Source: Marinisporobacter sp. (GTDB lineage Bacteria > Bacillota > Clostridia > Peptostreptococcales > Thermotaleaceae). From it: 64,000 bases of DNA. Made by a program: the position numbers and the translations under genes. The stretch lies in NCBI GenBank assembly GCA_025210525.1, contig JAOARP010000054.1:36325-100324 (forward strand), in the 5' to 3' direction. The notes beneath the pieces are model-generated. The model worked only from the letters and a program-made list of their open reading frames with translations. It did no database searches and was not told the origin of the DNA. Below are positions 15,696-24,686 of this stretch, one piece after another. Positions within the stretch are counted from its first letter, which is position 1; each line of letters begins with the position of its first letter.

Positions 15696-17257
15696 TTAAA
15701 ATTGCTATATATTGTAGACTTAGTGATGAAGATAAGGATAAAAATAATGTTTTTGATGAAAGCGAAAGTATCCAGAATCAAAAGATACTATTAACACAAT
15801 ATGCCATAGAGAAGAAATGGGAAATTTTTAAAATCTATAGTGATGATAATTATTCTGGATTAGATACAAATAGACCTGACTTTAATGAAATGATAAAGGA
15901 TGCTGAAAATAAGAAATTTGATATGATACTGTGTAAACATCAATCAAGATTTTCAAGGGATATGGAAGTGATCGAGAAATATCTACACAGAAAATTTCCA
16001 GAGTGGGGAGTACGATTTATAAGTATAACAGATCATGTAGATACTTTAGATAAAGGAAATAAAAAATCAAGGCAAATCAATGGACTTGTGAATGAGTGGT
16101 ATTGTGAGGATATTAGTGAAGCTATAAGAGCTACCTTTAAAATAAAAAGGGAAGAAGGAAAATTTATAGGTTCTTTTGCACCCTATGGATATAAAAAAGA
16201 TCCAAAAGATCATAATAAGTTGATGATTGATGAACAGGCTGCTTATGTTATAAAAAGTATATTTAACTGGTACTTAGAAGGCTATGGAACACAATATATT
16301 GCACAGACCCTTAATAAAAAGGATATACCCAATCCTACTAAATACAAACGTGATAAAGGGCTCAAATATAAAAACTCTTCTCAAACAGATGATTATGGAT
16401 TGTGGAATAAAACTACCATTAGAAGAATCCTTAAGAATGAAGTTTATATTGGAAATATGGTTCAAGGAAAGAGAGAAAAAATAAATTATAAGTCTAAAAA
16501 AATCATACAAAATCCAGAGAGCAAATGGATTAAGGTAGAAGATAAACATGAACCAATTATTCAACATGAAGTATTTTATGCTGTACAAAGGCGATTTAAA
16601 AATAAAGTTAGAAGGACTAAAAAAGGAAAGATACATTTATTTGCAGGAAAAGTGAAATGTATGGATTGTAAAAATAGTATGAATAAGGTGAGAGCTAGTA
16701 ATGGATATGAGTATCTAAGATGTAAACTATATGCAAGGGTAGCAACAAAACAATTATGTACAAATCACAGTATTCGATTAGACGTATTAGAAGAGATTAT
16801 TACTGATAAAATCAAGACGCATATGAAAAATGTGAATAATAAGTATTTAGTGGATAAATTTAATAAGGAAAAGATATTTATTAAAAACGTATATGCATTA
16901 GAAAAGAAAGTAAATGCTATTGAGAAGTTGATTAAGGATAAAGATTATATCATTAAGAATCTATATATGGATAAAGTAAAGAAGATCATTAACGAGAAGC
17001 AATTTAAAGAATTAAATAGTAAATTTATGAAAGATAAGGAAGACCTTATTAGAAGAAAGCATAAGATAAAAGATAAGATTAGTGAAATTAGAAGTGAAAT
17101 AGATGGGATGAACCCAGGAATAGAAGTAATAGAAAAGTATATGAGCTTCAAAGAATTAAATTATATGTTAGTCAATAAATTGATAGATCATATTGAGGTC
17201 GGGGAGAAAGATCAAGATAAAAAAGAGCAGAAAGTGAAGGTATATTGGAATTTTTAA
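15692..17257 (+). CDS. Large serine recombinase (site-specific integrase/excisionase)
   Basis: 521 residues. The resolvase-like catalytic domain starts MIKIAIYCRLS with nucleophile Ser11 and has the SRFSRD arginine motif. The recombinase domain (about 165-290) contains GSFAPYGYKKDP. A zinc ribbon has cysteines at 323, 326, 344 and 356, and a lysine-rich coiled coil (about 375-480) follows, the arrangement of TnpX/SpoIVCA-type enzymes. All key parts are intact, so the enzyme should be able to cut at the CA core. It ends about 100 bases from the right attachment site, as usual for such elements. Start: ATG preceded by GGAGAG inside the small ORF. Confidence 0.95.
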   Translation: MIKIAIYCRLSDEDKDKNNVFDESESIQNQKILLTQYAIEKKWEIFKIYSDDNYSGLDTNRPDFNEMIKDAENKKFDMILCKHQSRFSRDMEVIEKYLHRKFPEWGVRFISITDHVDTLDKGNKKSRQINGLVNEWYCEDISEAIRATFKIKREEGKFIGSFAPYGYKKDPKDHNKLMIDEQAAYVIKSIFNWYLEGYGTQYIAQTLNKKDIPNPTKYKRDKGLKYKNSSQTDDYGLWNKTTIRRILKNEVYIGNMVQGKREKINYKSKKIIQNPESKWIKVEDKHEPIIQHEVFYAVQRRFKNKVRRTKKGKIHLFAGKVKCMDCKNSMNKVRASNGYEYLRCKLYARVATKQLCTNHSIRLDVLEEIITDKIKTHMKNVNNKYLVDKFNKEKIFIKNVYALEKKVNAIEKLIKDKDYIIKNLYMDKVKKIINEKQFKELNSKFMKDKEDLIRRKHKIKDKISEIRSEIDGMNPGIEVIEKYMSFKELNYMLVNKLIDHIEVGEKDQDKKEQKVKVYWNF

Positions 17258-17334
17258 ATAAAATAAGTTCTGGGTAAAGAACCTTTGATTAATAGGATAG
17301 TTAAGAAAGGGGCTGTCTCTTATTTTTTATAAGG

Positions 17335-17390
17335 TATGTTGTGTTTAAAAGGCATCTACTCATATAGTGGATCCTAAACATCCTGGAGCT
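17335..17390. other. Right attachment site (attR) of the element
   Basis: Element sequence up to 17360 joins the second half of the ATPase gene at CA (17361-17362). Its inner arm mirrors the inner arm of attL. The reconstructed target (CACCA-CA-TATAGTG) is itself a weak inverted repeat (TCC and GGA at 10-12 bases from the core). Confidence 0.7.
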
Positions 17391-18176
17391 GTAGATGAGA
17401 TTCTTAATTTTGGAGAGTTTTGGAATGAAGAGGGGATAAGAAAAAATAAAAGTGAAATTATAAAAATTACAGCTAAAATCGGAAAACTTTTCAAGAGGGC
17501 CTATAGATATTTTGCTGCAGCGAAAGCTATAAGAGATGATATGGAAATTATTTATGAAGAAGCTTTTAATAGAGGAAAGTTTCAAAAAGAAGTAAGAAAA
17601 TTTAAAAAAGAAATATTTGGTACATTGATGGATACGGAAAAACAAGGGAAGGTACGTCATTTATTTGGTAGTGCATTATCGCCAAATGGGTCAGTAGATC
17701 ACTATGAAACGATTGTTGGAAAAATGAAAAGAGTATATTATGTAAAAGGCTCTTATATAAAAGGTATGTCTGTTTTTTTAGAAGAACTAGTTGATGAAGG
17801 AATTAAAAAAGGATTTTATATGGAAATATATCATGAACCATTAGATGAAAAAAATATTGAAACACTTATTATACCAAAACTAAATGTAGCTATTACAGTT
17901 AGTAATAAATATGCTGATGCACATTATAAAAAAATTGATATTGATGCTTTTATGAATAAAGATTTATTAACGGAAAAGGAAGATTTCTTAAAGGAAGATC
18001 AGGTAATGATAGAAAAGCTAATGAAGGCTGGACTTTCTAATATAACAAAGGCTAAAAAAGCTCATGATGAGCTTGAAAAGTTTTATGTTTTGAATATGAA
18101 TTTTAAAGGAATAGATGAATTAAAAGAAAAAATTATGAATAGAATACGAGAATATGAAAAAGAGGTGAAGGGTTAA
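17361..18176 (+). pseudogene. 3' fragment of the split P-loop ATPase gene
   Basis: 271 codons continue the ATPase interrupted at 11492: HIVDPKHPGAVDEI follows directly on the AMIDGTAP of the 5' fragment. The fragment has a GTG at 17367 that could start translation, but no convincing ribosome binding site. The encoded part includes helical segments and a second nucleotide-binding-like region (GSYIKGMSVFLEELVDEG). It has no stop or frameshift, which argues for selection on the joined product. A terminator follows directly. Without excision the cell cannot make the full 365-residue protein. Confidence 0.85.
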
Positions 18177-18208
18177 AAAAATTGGGACTGAAAAGTCCTT
18201 TTTTTTAT
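18176..18208 (+). terminator. Terminator after the ATPase 3' fragment
   Basis: GGACT-GAAA-AGTCC stem-loop with an A-run before and T8 after. Confidence 0.85.
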
Positions 18209-18263
18209 GGAAATGGTGTATAATTTAAAGTATAAATGAAAAATGGAAAATGTAGGAGGCGCT

Positions 18264-19643
18264 ATGGAAAATAATCAAGAGTTTAAACATGTTTATATGA
18301 TATTTGCTGTAAGTATGGGAGCTATTGCAACTTGTATTATAAAGAATATTCCTTTATTCTATGGATTTTTTATAGCCGTATTTTTTTCAGTGATTGTATT
18401 TATGAAAAATGGTTTTTCTTTTACACAGTTAATGAAGATGATTTTAAAAGGTGTAAGAGAATGTTTTTCTGTATATATTATTGTACTCCTTATGGGATCA
18501 ATTATATCTGTTTGGATTGCTTCAGGGACTGTACCTACAATGATCTATTATGGTTTTGATTACATTGTACATATGAATTATTTACTAGCATGTTTTTTGA
18601 TTATGGTAATGATTTCATTTGCTATGGGAACAGCCTTTGGAACTATTAGTACAATAGGGATTGCTTTACTTGGAATAGGAAAAGGTCTTTCCATACCAGA
18701 ACCTATTCTTTTAGGGACCCTTATCTCAGGAGCTTTTATTGCTGATAAAATATCTCCTATTAGTGCGTTAACAAATCTTACTATAAATATTACAGAAATA
18801 AAATATAAAGATTTTTTTAAACATACGTTAATTACCCTAATACCTACTTTAGTGATTAGCGCAATGATTTACTATGTATTAGGAAGAAATTATACAGGGA
18901 AAGTAGATTTTTTAACATTAGGAGAATATCAGAGGAATATTTTCAATACTTTCAATATTTCCCCAGCACTTTTGTTGTTTCCAATCATAATGATTCTACT
19001 AGCTGTAATAGGCGTAAAGGTTATTCCAAATATGACTTTGGGATTATTAGGTGGGATTGTGATTAGTATATTTTTTCAAAAAATGAAAATCAACGAAATG
19101 ATTCATGCCATATTCTTCGGTTATCAATCAAAAACAGGGATAGAAGCATTAGACGGCATTTTAAGGGGTGGAGGTATTATCCCTATGATAGAAGTTATAT
19201 TTATTATAATAGGTGCTGTTGCCTTAAACAGTGTATTTGAAGGAACGAATACAATTGCTCCAATGATAGATAAAATGGCATTAAAAATAAAAACTAAGGG
19301 AGAGTTAATTGCAAAAACATGTCTATTAAGCATTGCTTTGACAACAGTTACTTGTGATCAAACAGTAGGCATTCTCTTGCCAGGAAAATTTCTAAAAACG
19401 AAATACAAGGAATTTAAAATAAAAAAAATTACCCTTGCTAGAAGTATTGCAGATGCAGGAACAACTATAGCGCCATTAATTCCTTGGAATGTAAATGCGA
19501 TTATTATTACAGTTATAACAGGTGTAGGAGCAACTGAATATGGATTGTATGCCGTATTATGTTATATTTCTCCAATTATTACAATTTTGTTTGGTTATTT
19601 ATTTACTAATGAAGAATCAAAAGAAAAATCTATAGGCGATTAA
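18264..19643 (+). CDS. NhaC-type Na+/H+ antiporter
   Basis: 459 residues with about 11-12 membrane helices. Family features are the AMGTAFGTISTIGIAL segment, the GAFIADKISPISALTNL motif near residue 165 and the TTVTCDQTVGILLPGK segment. NhaC proteins exchange Na+ for H+, or malate/lactate in some members, for pH and sodium homeostasis. I chose the ATG at 18264, five bases after AGGAGG (18254-18259); the ATG at 18243 lacks such a site. It is monocistronic, with its own upstream terminator boundary. Confidence 0.88.
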   Translation: MENNQEFKHVYMIFAVSMGAIATCIIKNIPLFYGFFIAVFFSVIVFMKNGFSFTQLMKMILKGVRECFSVYIIVLLMGSIISVWIASGTVPTMIYYGFDYIVHMNYLLACFLIMVMISFAMGTAFGTISTIGIALLGIGKGLSIPEPILLGTLISGAFIADKISPISALTNLTINITEIKYKDFFKHTLITLIPTLVISAMIYYVLGRNYTGKVDFLTLGEYQRNIFNTFNISPALLLFPIIMILLAVIGVKVIPNMTLGLLGGIVISIFFQKMKINEMIHAIFFGYQSKTGIEALDGILRGGGIIPMIEVIFIIIGAVALNSVFEGTNTIAPMIDKMALKIKTKGELIAKTCLLSIALTTVTCDQTVGILLPGKFLKTKYKEFKIKKITLARSIADAGTTIAPLIPWNVNAIIITVITGVGATEYGLYAVLCYISPIITILFGYLFTNEESKEKSIGD

Positions 19644-19663
19644 AAGAAAATTCAAAAATACTA

Positions 19664-19776
19664 TTGCAGTATGTTCTTTCTTTCTATATAATTAATAACT
19701 GTAAGTAAGATTATTTTCCAAGCATATGTAGGGTAGAAAAAAAGAAAAGTGTCCTTAGGACACTTTTCTTTTTTAT
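19664..19776 (+). ncRNA. Candidate small RNA with its own promoter and terminator
   Basis: TTGCAG (19664-19669), a 17-base spacer and TATAAT (19687-19692) form a near-ideal sigma-A promoter inside a gene-free region. The expected transcript starts near 19699 and ends at a strong hairpin at 19741-19774, about 75 nt long, with no reading frame. The alternative is that the hairpin only terminates the antiporter mRNA and the promoter match is chance. Confidence 0.4.
19741..19774 (+). terminator. Strong terminator after the antiporter gene
   Basis: 14-bp perfect stem AAAGAAAAGTGTCC / GGACACTTTTCTTT with a short loop and T-run. Confidence 0.85.
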
Positions 19777-19851
19777 TATCTAGGAAATTATAAAATTTAG
19801 AATCTGTGGATAACTTATGATTGAGAAATCAAATGATTGACTACTTTGAGT

Positions 19852-19921
19852 AAGTTTTATTACAAAATAATAGTTTTGGAATAAAACTTGCGAAATGAGC
19901 ATATGCGAGAGCATAATGCGA
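19852..19921. repeat. Inverted repeat plus three TGCGA repeats in an untranscribed-looking gap
   Basis: AAGTTTTATT (19852-19861) and AATAAAACTT (19880-19889) are perfect inverted copies. TGCGA then recurs at 19889, 19904 and 19917. The role is unknown; it may include the terminator of the alaX gene on the reverse strand. Confidence 0.35.
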
Positions 19922-19927
19922 ATTTTT

Positions 19928-21139
19928 TTATGCTAGATATTGAGTTTTAATAATATTTTCAGCTGTTTCTAAAGCTTCTTCAATTCCTAATAAATGATCT
20001 CCTCCACCTTGAGCTGTATGGACATTCCCTCCGCCGCGTCCATTAATGATGGGGCAAACCTCTTTAAATATTTTATTCATTTCTATATTTATTTCATTAG
20101 AACAGCTTAAGATGATTTGTGCTTTTTCATTTCTTGAACCTAAAAGAACAATTGTATTAGGCTGTGAGATTAGCTTTGTTGATAATGTTCTTAGTTCTCC
20201 AAAATCTCTATCATCAAATACTTTGTTAATTATTTTAGTATCATTAAATGTATAAGCATTTTGATGTAGTGTTAAAGATTCCAAATCTAAAAGTTGTTCT
20301 TTTAAAGTTCTGATTTTCTTTTTTTGTAAAGTGTAATCAGCATATATTCTTTCTACACTGTCTAAGGCATCCTTGTCCTTTACAGATAATAGGTTAGATA
20401 TTGTATTAATATGACTATTTTTCCAATGAAAGTCCTTAAGAGCACGATTACCACATACAAATTCGATACGAGTATTACCTCTGATTTTTTCATGTTTTCT
20501 AATTTTAATGAGACCTACTTCTCCTGTGTGAACTGGGTGGGTTCCACCACAAGGAGAGAAATCAAATCCATCTATTTCAATAATTCGAATATTTTCAGTG
20601 ACGGTAGGTGCTTTTCTAAGAGGAAGCTTTGAAAGCTTTGAGGCTGTTGGATAGAACTGTTTTACATGAAGATTGTTAAATACTACTTGATTGGCAAAGT
20701 ATTCAATTTTTTTTAGTTGAGCATTTGAGATACTATTTAATGAAATATCTATTGTTACAAATTCGTCTCCTAAATGAAATCCAACTGTTTGAGCATCTAA
20801 TAGTTCATGAAAGCAAGCCGATAAAATATGTTGACCTAAGTGCTGTTGCATATGATCAAAACGTTTTTTCCAGTCGATTGAACATTTTAAAAGATGAAGT
20901 TTAGGGGGTTCTTTATCTATCACATGATAAATTTTATTATCTTTTTCATATACGTAGGAGACTTGGAGATCTTCAATATTGCCTTGATCACAGGGCTGTC
21001 CTCCCCCCTCAGGATAGAAGGCTGTTTGACTTAACTCAATATGAAATTTTTCATCTATTTTTTTCACTGTAAGAATATTTGCAGTAAATTCTTTTTGATA
21101 TACGTTGTCATAGAATAATTTTTTTGTCAATAAGCTCAT
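19928..21139 (-). CDS. AlaX-type alanyl-tRNA editing protein (long form)
   Basis: 403 residues, a free-standing relative of the AlaRS editing half. It hydrolyses Ser- or Gly-mischarged tRNA-Ala. An N-terminal OB/beta-barrel with AFYPEGGGQPCDQG leads into the editing core with zinc ligands HLGQH (HxxxH) and CGGTH (CxxxH). The C-terminal part (about 250-403) is a coiled coil followed by a DHHA1-like domain with the GRGGGN motif and AQGGG, characteristic of the long AlaX-L form. It is likely a single-gene unit. Confidence 0.92.
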   Translation of the reverse strand: MSLLTKKLFYDNVYQKEFTANILTVKKIDEKFHIELSQTAFYPEGGGQPCDQGNIEDLQVSYVYEKDNKIYHVIDKEPPKLHLLKCSIDWKKRFDHMQQHLGQHILSACFHELLDAQTVGFHLGDEFVTIDISLNSISNAQLKKIEYFANQVVFNNLHVKQFYPTASKLSKLPLRKAPTVTENIRIIEIDGFDFSPCGGTHPVHTGEVGLIKIRKHEKIRGNTRIEFVCGNRALKDFHWKNSHINTISNLLSVKDKDALDSVERIYADYTLQKKKIRTLKEQLLDLESLTLHQNAYTFNDTKIINKVFDDRDFGELRTLSTKLISQPNTIVLLGSRNEKAQIILSCSNEINIEMNKIFKEVCPIINGRGGGNVHTAQGGGDHLLGIEEALETAENIIKTQYLA

Positions 21140-21198
21140 TCCTTTCGGATTATGTTGTGTATAAGTAGTATCTTCTATATTTACAAGTAAAATCCTGC

Positions 21199-21230
21199 AA
21201 AAAAAAGGAGATGATTTTCATCTCCCTTAG
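21199..21230 (-). terminator. Terminator of the 21235-22227 gene
   Basis: GGAGATGA / TCATCTCC stem (21207-21225), followed on the reverse strand by a run of eight or more T. Confidence 0.8.
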
Positions 21231-21234
21231 ATAT

Positions 21235-22227
21235 TTATTGATCAATGGATATGAACTGTTTATGTAAATAAAATATTTTTCCATCTTTAGTGATGATTTT
21301 GTAGTTGTTGGATGGAAAACCTAAGAAAGATTCTAACCAATGATTGGTATCATCAACAATAGCAATAGATGTTGTTGAGTTTTTAATTGTTCCTTCCTTC
21401 ATGATAAAAGTTTGATAATTGGGAGTCCAATAATAGTTTTCCTGGGTGATGATTTCTTCAGTCAGCTTAAAATCTTCTTTGGAGGGAAAGGTTTTCTTTA
21501 TAGTTTCAAATTTTTGTCTATTTATAGAGACGGATATAGACAATTTTTGGTTTTGGTCAAAGGTAATATTGTTATTTTCCATGATTTTTATCCATTTGTC
21601 TGGGCTATCTTTGGGATTGATCCAAGCAGCATTGTATATTTCTTCTTTATATTTTGTTTTTTTAAATACATTTTTGAAAGTACCATCTGTATAAAGAAAA
21701 ATTTCTACAAAATTTTCTAAAAAGAATGCGCCTAATCGTTCGTCTAATAATTGATCTGTGATTAATAAATTATAGCCTAATTCAGGAACGGGTAGAAATT
21801 TAATACTTTGAATGGGCAATACATTTTCAATCTTAGTTGTAAATATATATTCGTCATTGACAGATGAGTAGATAGCAATAACAGAAGTATCTTTTGATAG
21901 ATTAAGAACAGCAATTAATTCCTCTCCGTTAGAAGGTAAGACATCTGATTTATATAATATTAAATCAATGTAGTCTATATACTCAATCCATTGATTGTAT
22001 TTTAAATTTTTTAGTGTGGTTAGGATGATTGATTCGGATGCTTTTTTATGGCGTATATTGTTAGTGCTATAATAATCCTCTAGGACTTTGTTTGAAATTT
22101 TAAGGTCAGGAACTACAAAGGTCTTAAATGTAGATATGTATTGATTATTGTTAAAAAATTGATTGAATGTAAGCGCTGTAAATAATAAAAGAATAATTAG
22201 TAGGAAAGTAAAAAATTTTTTTATCAT
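21235..22227 (-). CDS. Uncharacterised exported or membrane-anchored protein
   Basis: 330 residues. Residues 4-25 form a hydrophobic signal or anchor (FFTFLLIILLLFTALTF) without a lipobox cysteine, so most of the protein should face the outside. The rest is mixed alpha/beta without a motif I recognise; it is rich in Asn, Lys and Ile. GAGGTGAT precedes the ATG. A terminator follows the stop, and the 110 bases upstream separate it from the next gene on the same strand. I cannot assign a function. Confidence 0.65.
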   Translation of the reverse strand: MIKKFFTFLLIILLLFTALTFNQFFNNNQYISTFKTFVVPDLKISNKVLEDYYSTNNIRHKKASESIILTTLKNLKYNQWIEYIDYIDLILYKSDVLPSNGEELIAVLNLSKDTSVIAIYSSVNDEYIFTTKIENVLPIQSIKFLPVPELGYNLLITDQLLDERLGAFFLENFVEIFLYTDGTFKNVFKKTKYKEEIYNAAWINPKDSPDKWIKIMENNNITFDQNQKLSISVSINRQKFETIKKTFPSKEDFKLTEEIITQENYYWTPNYQTFIMKEGTIKNSTTSIAIVDDTNHWLESFLGFPSNNYKIITKDGKIFYLHKQFISIDQ

Positions 22228-22336
22228 GTTATATCACCTCAATTAAGTATATGTACAGGTGAAATGAATTATTTGTATTTGATGAATCGAAGATAAAAAA
22301 GACAACTACTAAAATAGTAATTGCCATTTAAGAAAA

Positions 22337-22786
22337 TTAAATAGATGTTTCTGTATGAATGGTTGTCCATATGTATTGGTCAACAAAATGAATAGGTTGT
22401 ACTGTTTCTTTACATAAATTATAATAGATAATTGCGCTTAAACGAACAATAATATCTGTGATATTAGTCCAATCGTTTTCGGAGATGTTTTTTAATTGAT
22501 ATCCCCGTAAGAGTTTTACTTGATGATGGATAGAGAATGGATCCTTTATATTTAAATACGGGGAAGGATTAAGTGATTGTAAAGATCCTAAATCTCCTTG
22601 ATAGGTAGGGGTTTTTATTAAGTTGCTCTCAATACTTTGGATAATCGTATCCATATACTTATGTGTTAATTTCTCAATGCCATCATTTAAATCATGAAAA
22701 TCTATTGGATCACCAATAGATAAGTTTTTATAGCTTTTACGGAATTTATTTTTCTTATAGTTAGATAGTGTAATGATTTTTGCCAA
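22337..22786 (-). CDS. Uncharacterised 149-residue protein, TTG start
   Basis: I place the start at the TTG at 22786, five bases after an AGGAGGG site, which gives MAKIITLSNYKKNK. The longer frame reaching 22942 would overlap the ribosome binding site of the divergent gene and adds an implausible hydrophobic stretch. The protein is soluble, basic at the N-terminus, with an IGDPIDFHDLNDGIEKLTHKYMD-like helical segment split over positions 28-50. No family recognised. Confidence 0.55.
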   Translation of the reverse strand: MAKIITLSNYKKNKFRKSYKNLSIGDPIDFHDLNDGIEKLTHKYMDTIIQSIESNLIKTPTYQGDLGSLQSLNPSPYLNIKDPFSIHHQVKLLRGYQLKNISENDWTNITDIIVRLSAIIYYNLCKETVQPIHFVDQYIWTTIHTETSI

Positions 22787-22928
22787 AGGGACCCTCCTTA
22801 CTATATACTTTATTTTATTATACATTATTTTTTGATAGAAATAAAAGAGGCTAAGGGTTAAAAAACACAAATATAGACAGGCTGAATAATATGTAGTAAG
22901 AGTCATATTATTGAAGGAGATGAAATTT

Positions 22929-23525
22929 ATGGATAAAATCAATGAAATATACCAGGGATTGAAAGCATTTATTCACACTTTTATTATAAAATATGAATAC
23001 GAAAATAGAGGAATGTTGAAAAAGATGAGAATAGATAGCCGATTAAATATGGATATAGATAATGAAAAGTGGTGTAAATTATTTCTTTGTAAGTCGTGTT
23101 TTAATCATTGTGCAAAATTTGTGTTATTACGATATTTAGAGGATTGTGGTTTGAGTTATGGGAAAATGAATTTAAAAGGTCTTAAAAAGTGGAAAGATTT
23201 TGTGAAGAATATATCTGAAAAGCTTAATTTATTATATGCTATTGTGATTAAAGATTTACAGGAAGATGAAAATAACAAAATAAGAAAGATTTTTAAAGAA
23301 AGTGATTATGATGTGTTTGAAATAGATGAAGAATTGGCAAGGGGAATGAGCGAACACTTATCATTTATTGATTTTTCTAGTTTGAAGAAGAAAGATATTG
23401 TTTTATTATTTAGACGAATATATTCATTAGAGCAAAGGGAAGAAATGAAATTAGATGAATTTTATAAAGATGCACCGGCACTTTCATATATATTACAATT
23501 AGAAAAAACAGAAGAATTATTATAG
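22929..23525 (+). CDS. Uncharacterised helical protein, remote resemblance to a methyltransferase N-terminal segment
   Basis: 198 residues from the ATG at 22929, nine bases after AAGGAG. A Cys pair (CKSCFNHC) lies near residue 54. The C-terminal part, with DFSSL, IYSLEQREEMKL and FYKDAPALSYIL, resembles in spacing the DFSIL, QLYEDYLSQNRREK and FYTPLYIIEYM of the adenine methyltransferase at 26667, so the two may share a helical recognition module; this is by eye only. There is no methyltransferase motif. A hairpin terminator follows the stop. Confidence 0.6.
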   Translation: MDKINEIYQGLKAFIHTFIIKYEYENRGMLKKMRIDSRLNMDIDNEKWCKLFLCKSCFNHCAKFVLLRYLEDCGLSYGKMNLKGLKKWKDFVKNISEKLNLLYAIVIKDLQEDENNKIRKIFKESDYDVFEIDEELARGMSEHLSFIDFSSLKKKDIVLLFRRIYSLEQREEMKLDEFYKDAPALSYILQLEKTEELL

Positions 23526-23526
23526 A

Positions 23527-23552
23527 GCCGGGCTAAGCCTGGTTTTATAATA
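23527..23552 (+). terminator. Terminator after the 22929 gene
   Basis: CCGGGCT / AGCCTGG stem (one G-T pair) followed by TTTTATA. Confidence 0.65.
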
Positions 23553-23646
23553 TAGAAAAAGTTTATTTACCAGTAGATATTAGGGTATAATAGACATATA
23601 ATACTAAAAGTGAAGATATTAGGATTACAACAAAGGAGAGAAGTTT

Positions 23647-24567
23647 ATGAATTTTGAAAGCTTAGAGATAGGTATAGAAGAAAATGTTTTAAAGTTTTTA
23701 TCTAAATATGAATTTCAAAAACATATTGAAGAAGCAAAAGTTTATTTTGATACTTATGTTGGTGAAGAAATCACCAATGATAAAATGATGATAGATTTTA
23801 ATACTTGGTTGATTTATGATTATAAGATGAAAGATGGCAGTACTTTTATTGAGAAATATTATGAAAAAAAGAAAGAAGAATTATCTGAGGAAGAAAAAGA
23901 ATTTATTCAAAAAAAAATGAAGTCCTTTTTAAGTATATATGAAATAAAAGAAAGTGAAGGCGTATTAGAGGATATTTTTACTAAAAAAGAGGTTTATGTT
24001 TATTTAGGGAAAAATACGGAAATAAAATGTAAAGACTTAATTTTTGGCAGAATCATAGAAATAGAAAAGAGAACCATGTTTGTTGGAAATACTATATACA
24101 TACCAGAATTGTTTAAAAATAGTATAGAGAGAAATATACTATTTAAGTATGAAGAATATAAAGGAAAAAATCAATATGCTACTTGGGAAGAATTTTTAAA
24201 AGGAAATAGTCTTTTGCTACAAAAGCATGTGGATATTATTGCGGATGTAACAAATGAAACAGAAAATGAGGATGCATATAATGTTTGGCAAAGTATATAT
24301 TTGATTAGTGATGTGAAAACTATTAAAGAATTGTTACAAAAACATCAAGGCGTGCAGTTGGATTTTGAGGAAGAGGGAAGCTATTATTTGAAATATTTTG
24401 ATCAAGAGGAACTAGTAGCAGAAATGGTACTAGAAAAAAATAGATTAGAATTAGAATGCAATTCAGAAAATGACCGGATAAAAATGAAAAAAATTATAGA
24501 ATCTGTTTTAGGAGATCTAGGGAAACATTATAAGGATGAAATCATAGGGTTAGAAGACATTGTTTAA
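23647..24567 (+). CDS. Uncharacterised 306-residue acidic protein, SEC-C-associated-like
   Basis: Residues 30-95 (FNTWLIYDYKMKDGSTFIE, then LSEEEKEFIQKKMKSFLSIYEI) recall the domain found before SEC-C zinc motifs in some bacterial proteins, but no C-terminal SEC-C cysteine cluster is present here. The remainder is acidic and alpha/beta. It is soluble, with no signal or membrane segment. A possible -10 (TATAAT at 23587) lies 55 bases before the start and AAAGGAGAG just before the ATG. Function unknown. Confidence 0.6.
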   Translation: MNFESLEIGIEENVLKFLSKYEFQKHIEEAKVYFDTYVGEEITNDKMMIDFNTWLIYDYKMKDGSTFIEKYYEKKKEELSEEEKEFIQKKMKSFLSIYEIKESEGVLEDIFTKKEVYVYLGKNTEIKCKDLIFGRIIEIEKRTMFVGNTIYIPELFKNSIERNILFKYEEYKGKNQYATWEEFLKGNSLLLQKHVDIIADVTNETENEDAYNVWQSIYLISDVKTIKELLQKHQGVQLDFEEEGSYYLKYFDQEELVAEMVLEKNRLELECNSENDRIKMKKIIESVLGDLGKHYKDEIIGLEDIV

Positions 24568-24603
24568 AATAAAAAATCAATATTAATATGCTAAATTGTA
24601 AAA

Positions 24604-24632
24604 TTGACAGAACAGCATAAAGTATATAAAAT
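24604..24632 (+). promoter_or_regulatory. Probable promoter of the 24687 gene
   Basis: TTGACA at 24604-24609 and TAAAAT at 24627-24632, spaced 17 bases. Confidence 0.55.
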
Positions 24633-24686
24633 AGTACGTAATTATAATTAATGAAGACTAACTTTGAAGGGGGATAAAAAACGCCT

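Larger units (their letters stand above)
11492..17360 (+). mobile_element. 5.87-kb skin-like integrated element with polyphosphate genes and a large serine recombinase
   Basis: The element separates two in-register halves of one ATPase gene. The ends share only a CA dinucleotide, typical of the 2-bp overlap of large serine integrases, which leave no longer target duplication. Contents in order: Ppx/GppA-HD protein, polyphosphate kinase, terminator, a small ORF and a recombinase next to the right end. Removal from one CA to the other joins GCA CCA to CAT ATA GTG in frame and gives 365 codons, the size I expect for the intact family. No phage structural or conjugation genes are present. Base composition looks like that of the host. 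Confidence 0.85.

Noticed and set aside
11493..17360. Simple inversion or assembly error as the cause of the split ATPase
   Set aside because: Both parts have the same strand and order, the codon phase is exact, and a full recombinase with symmetric ends lies between them.
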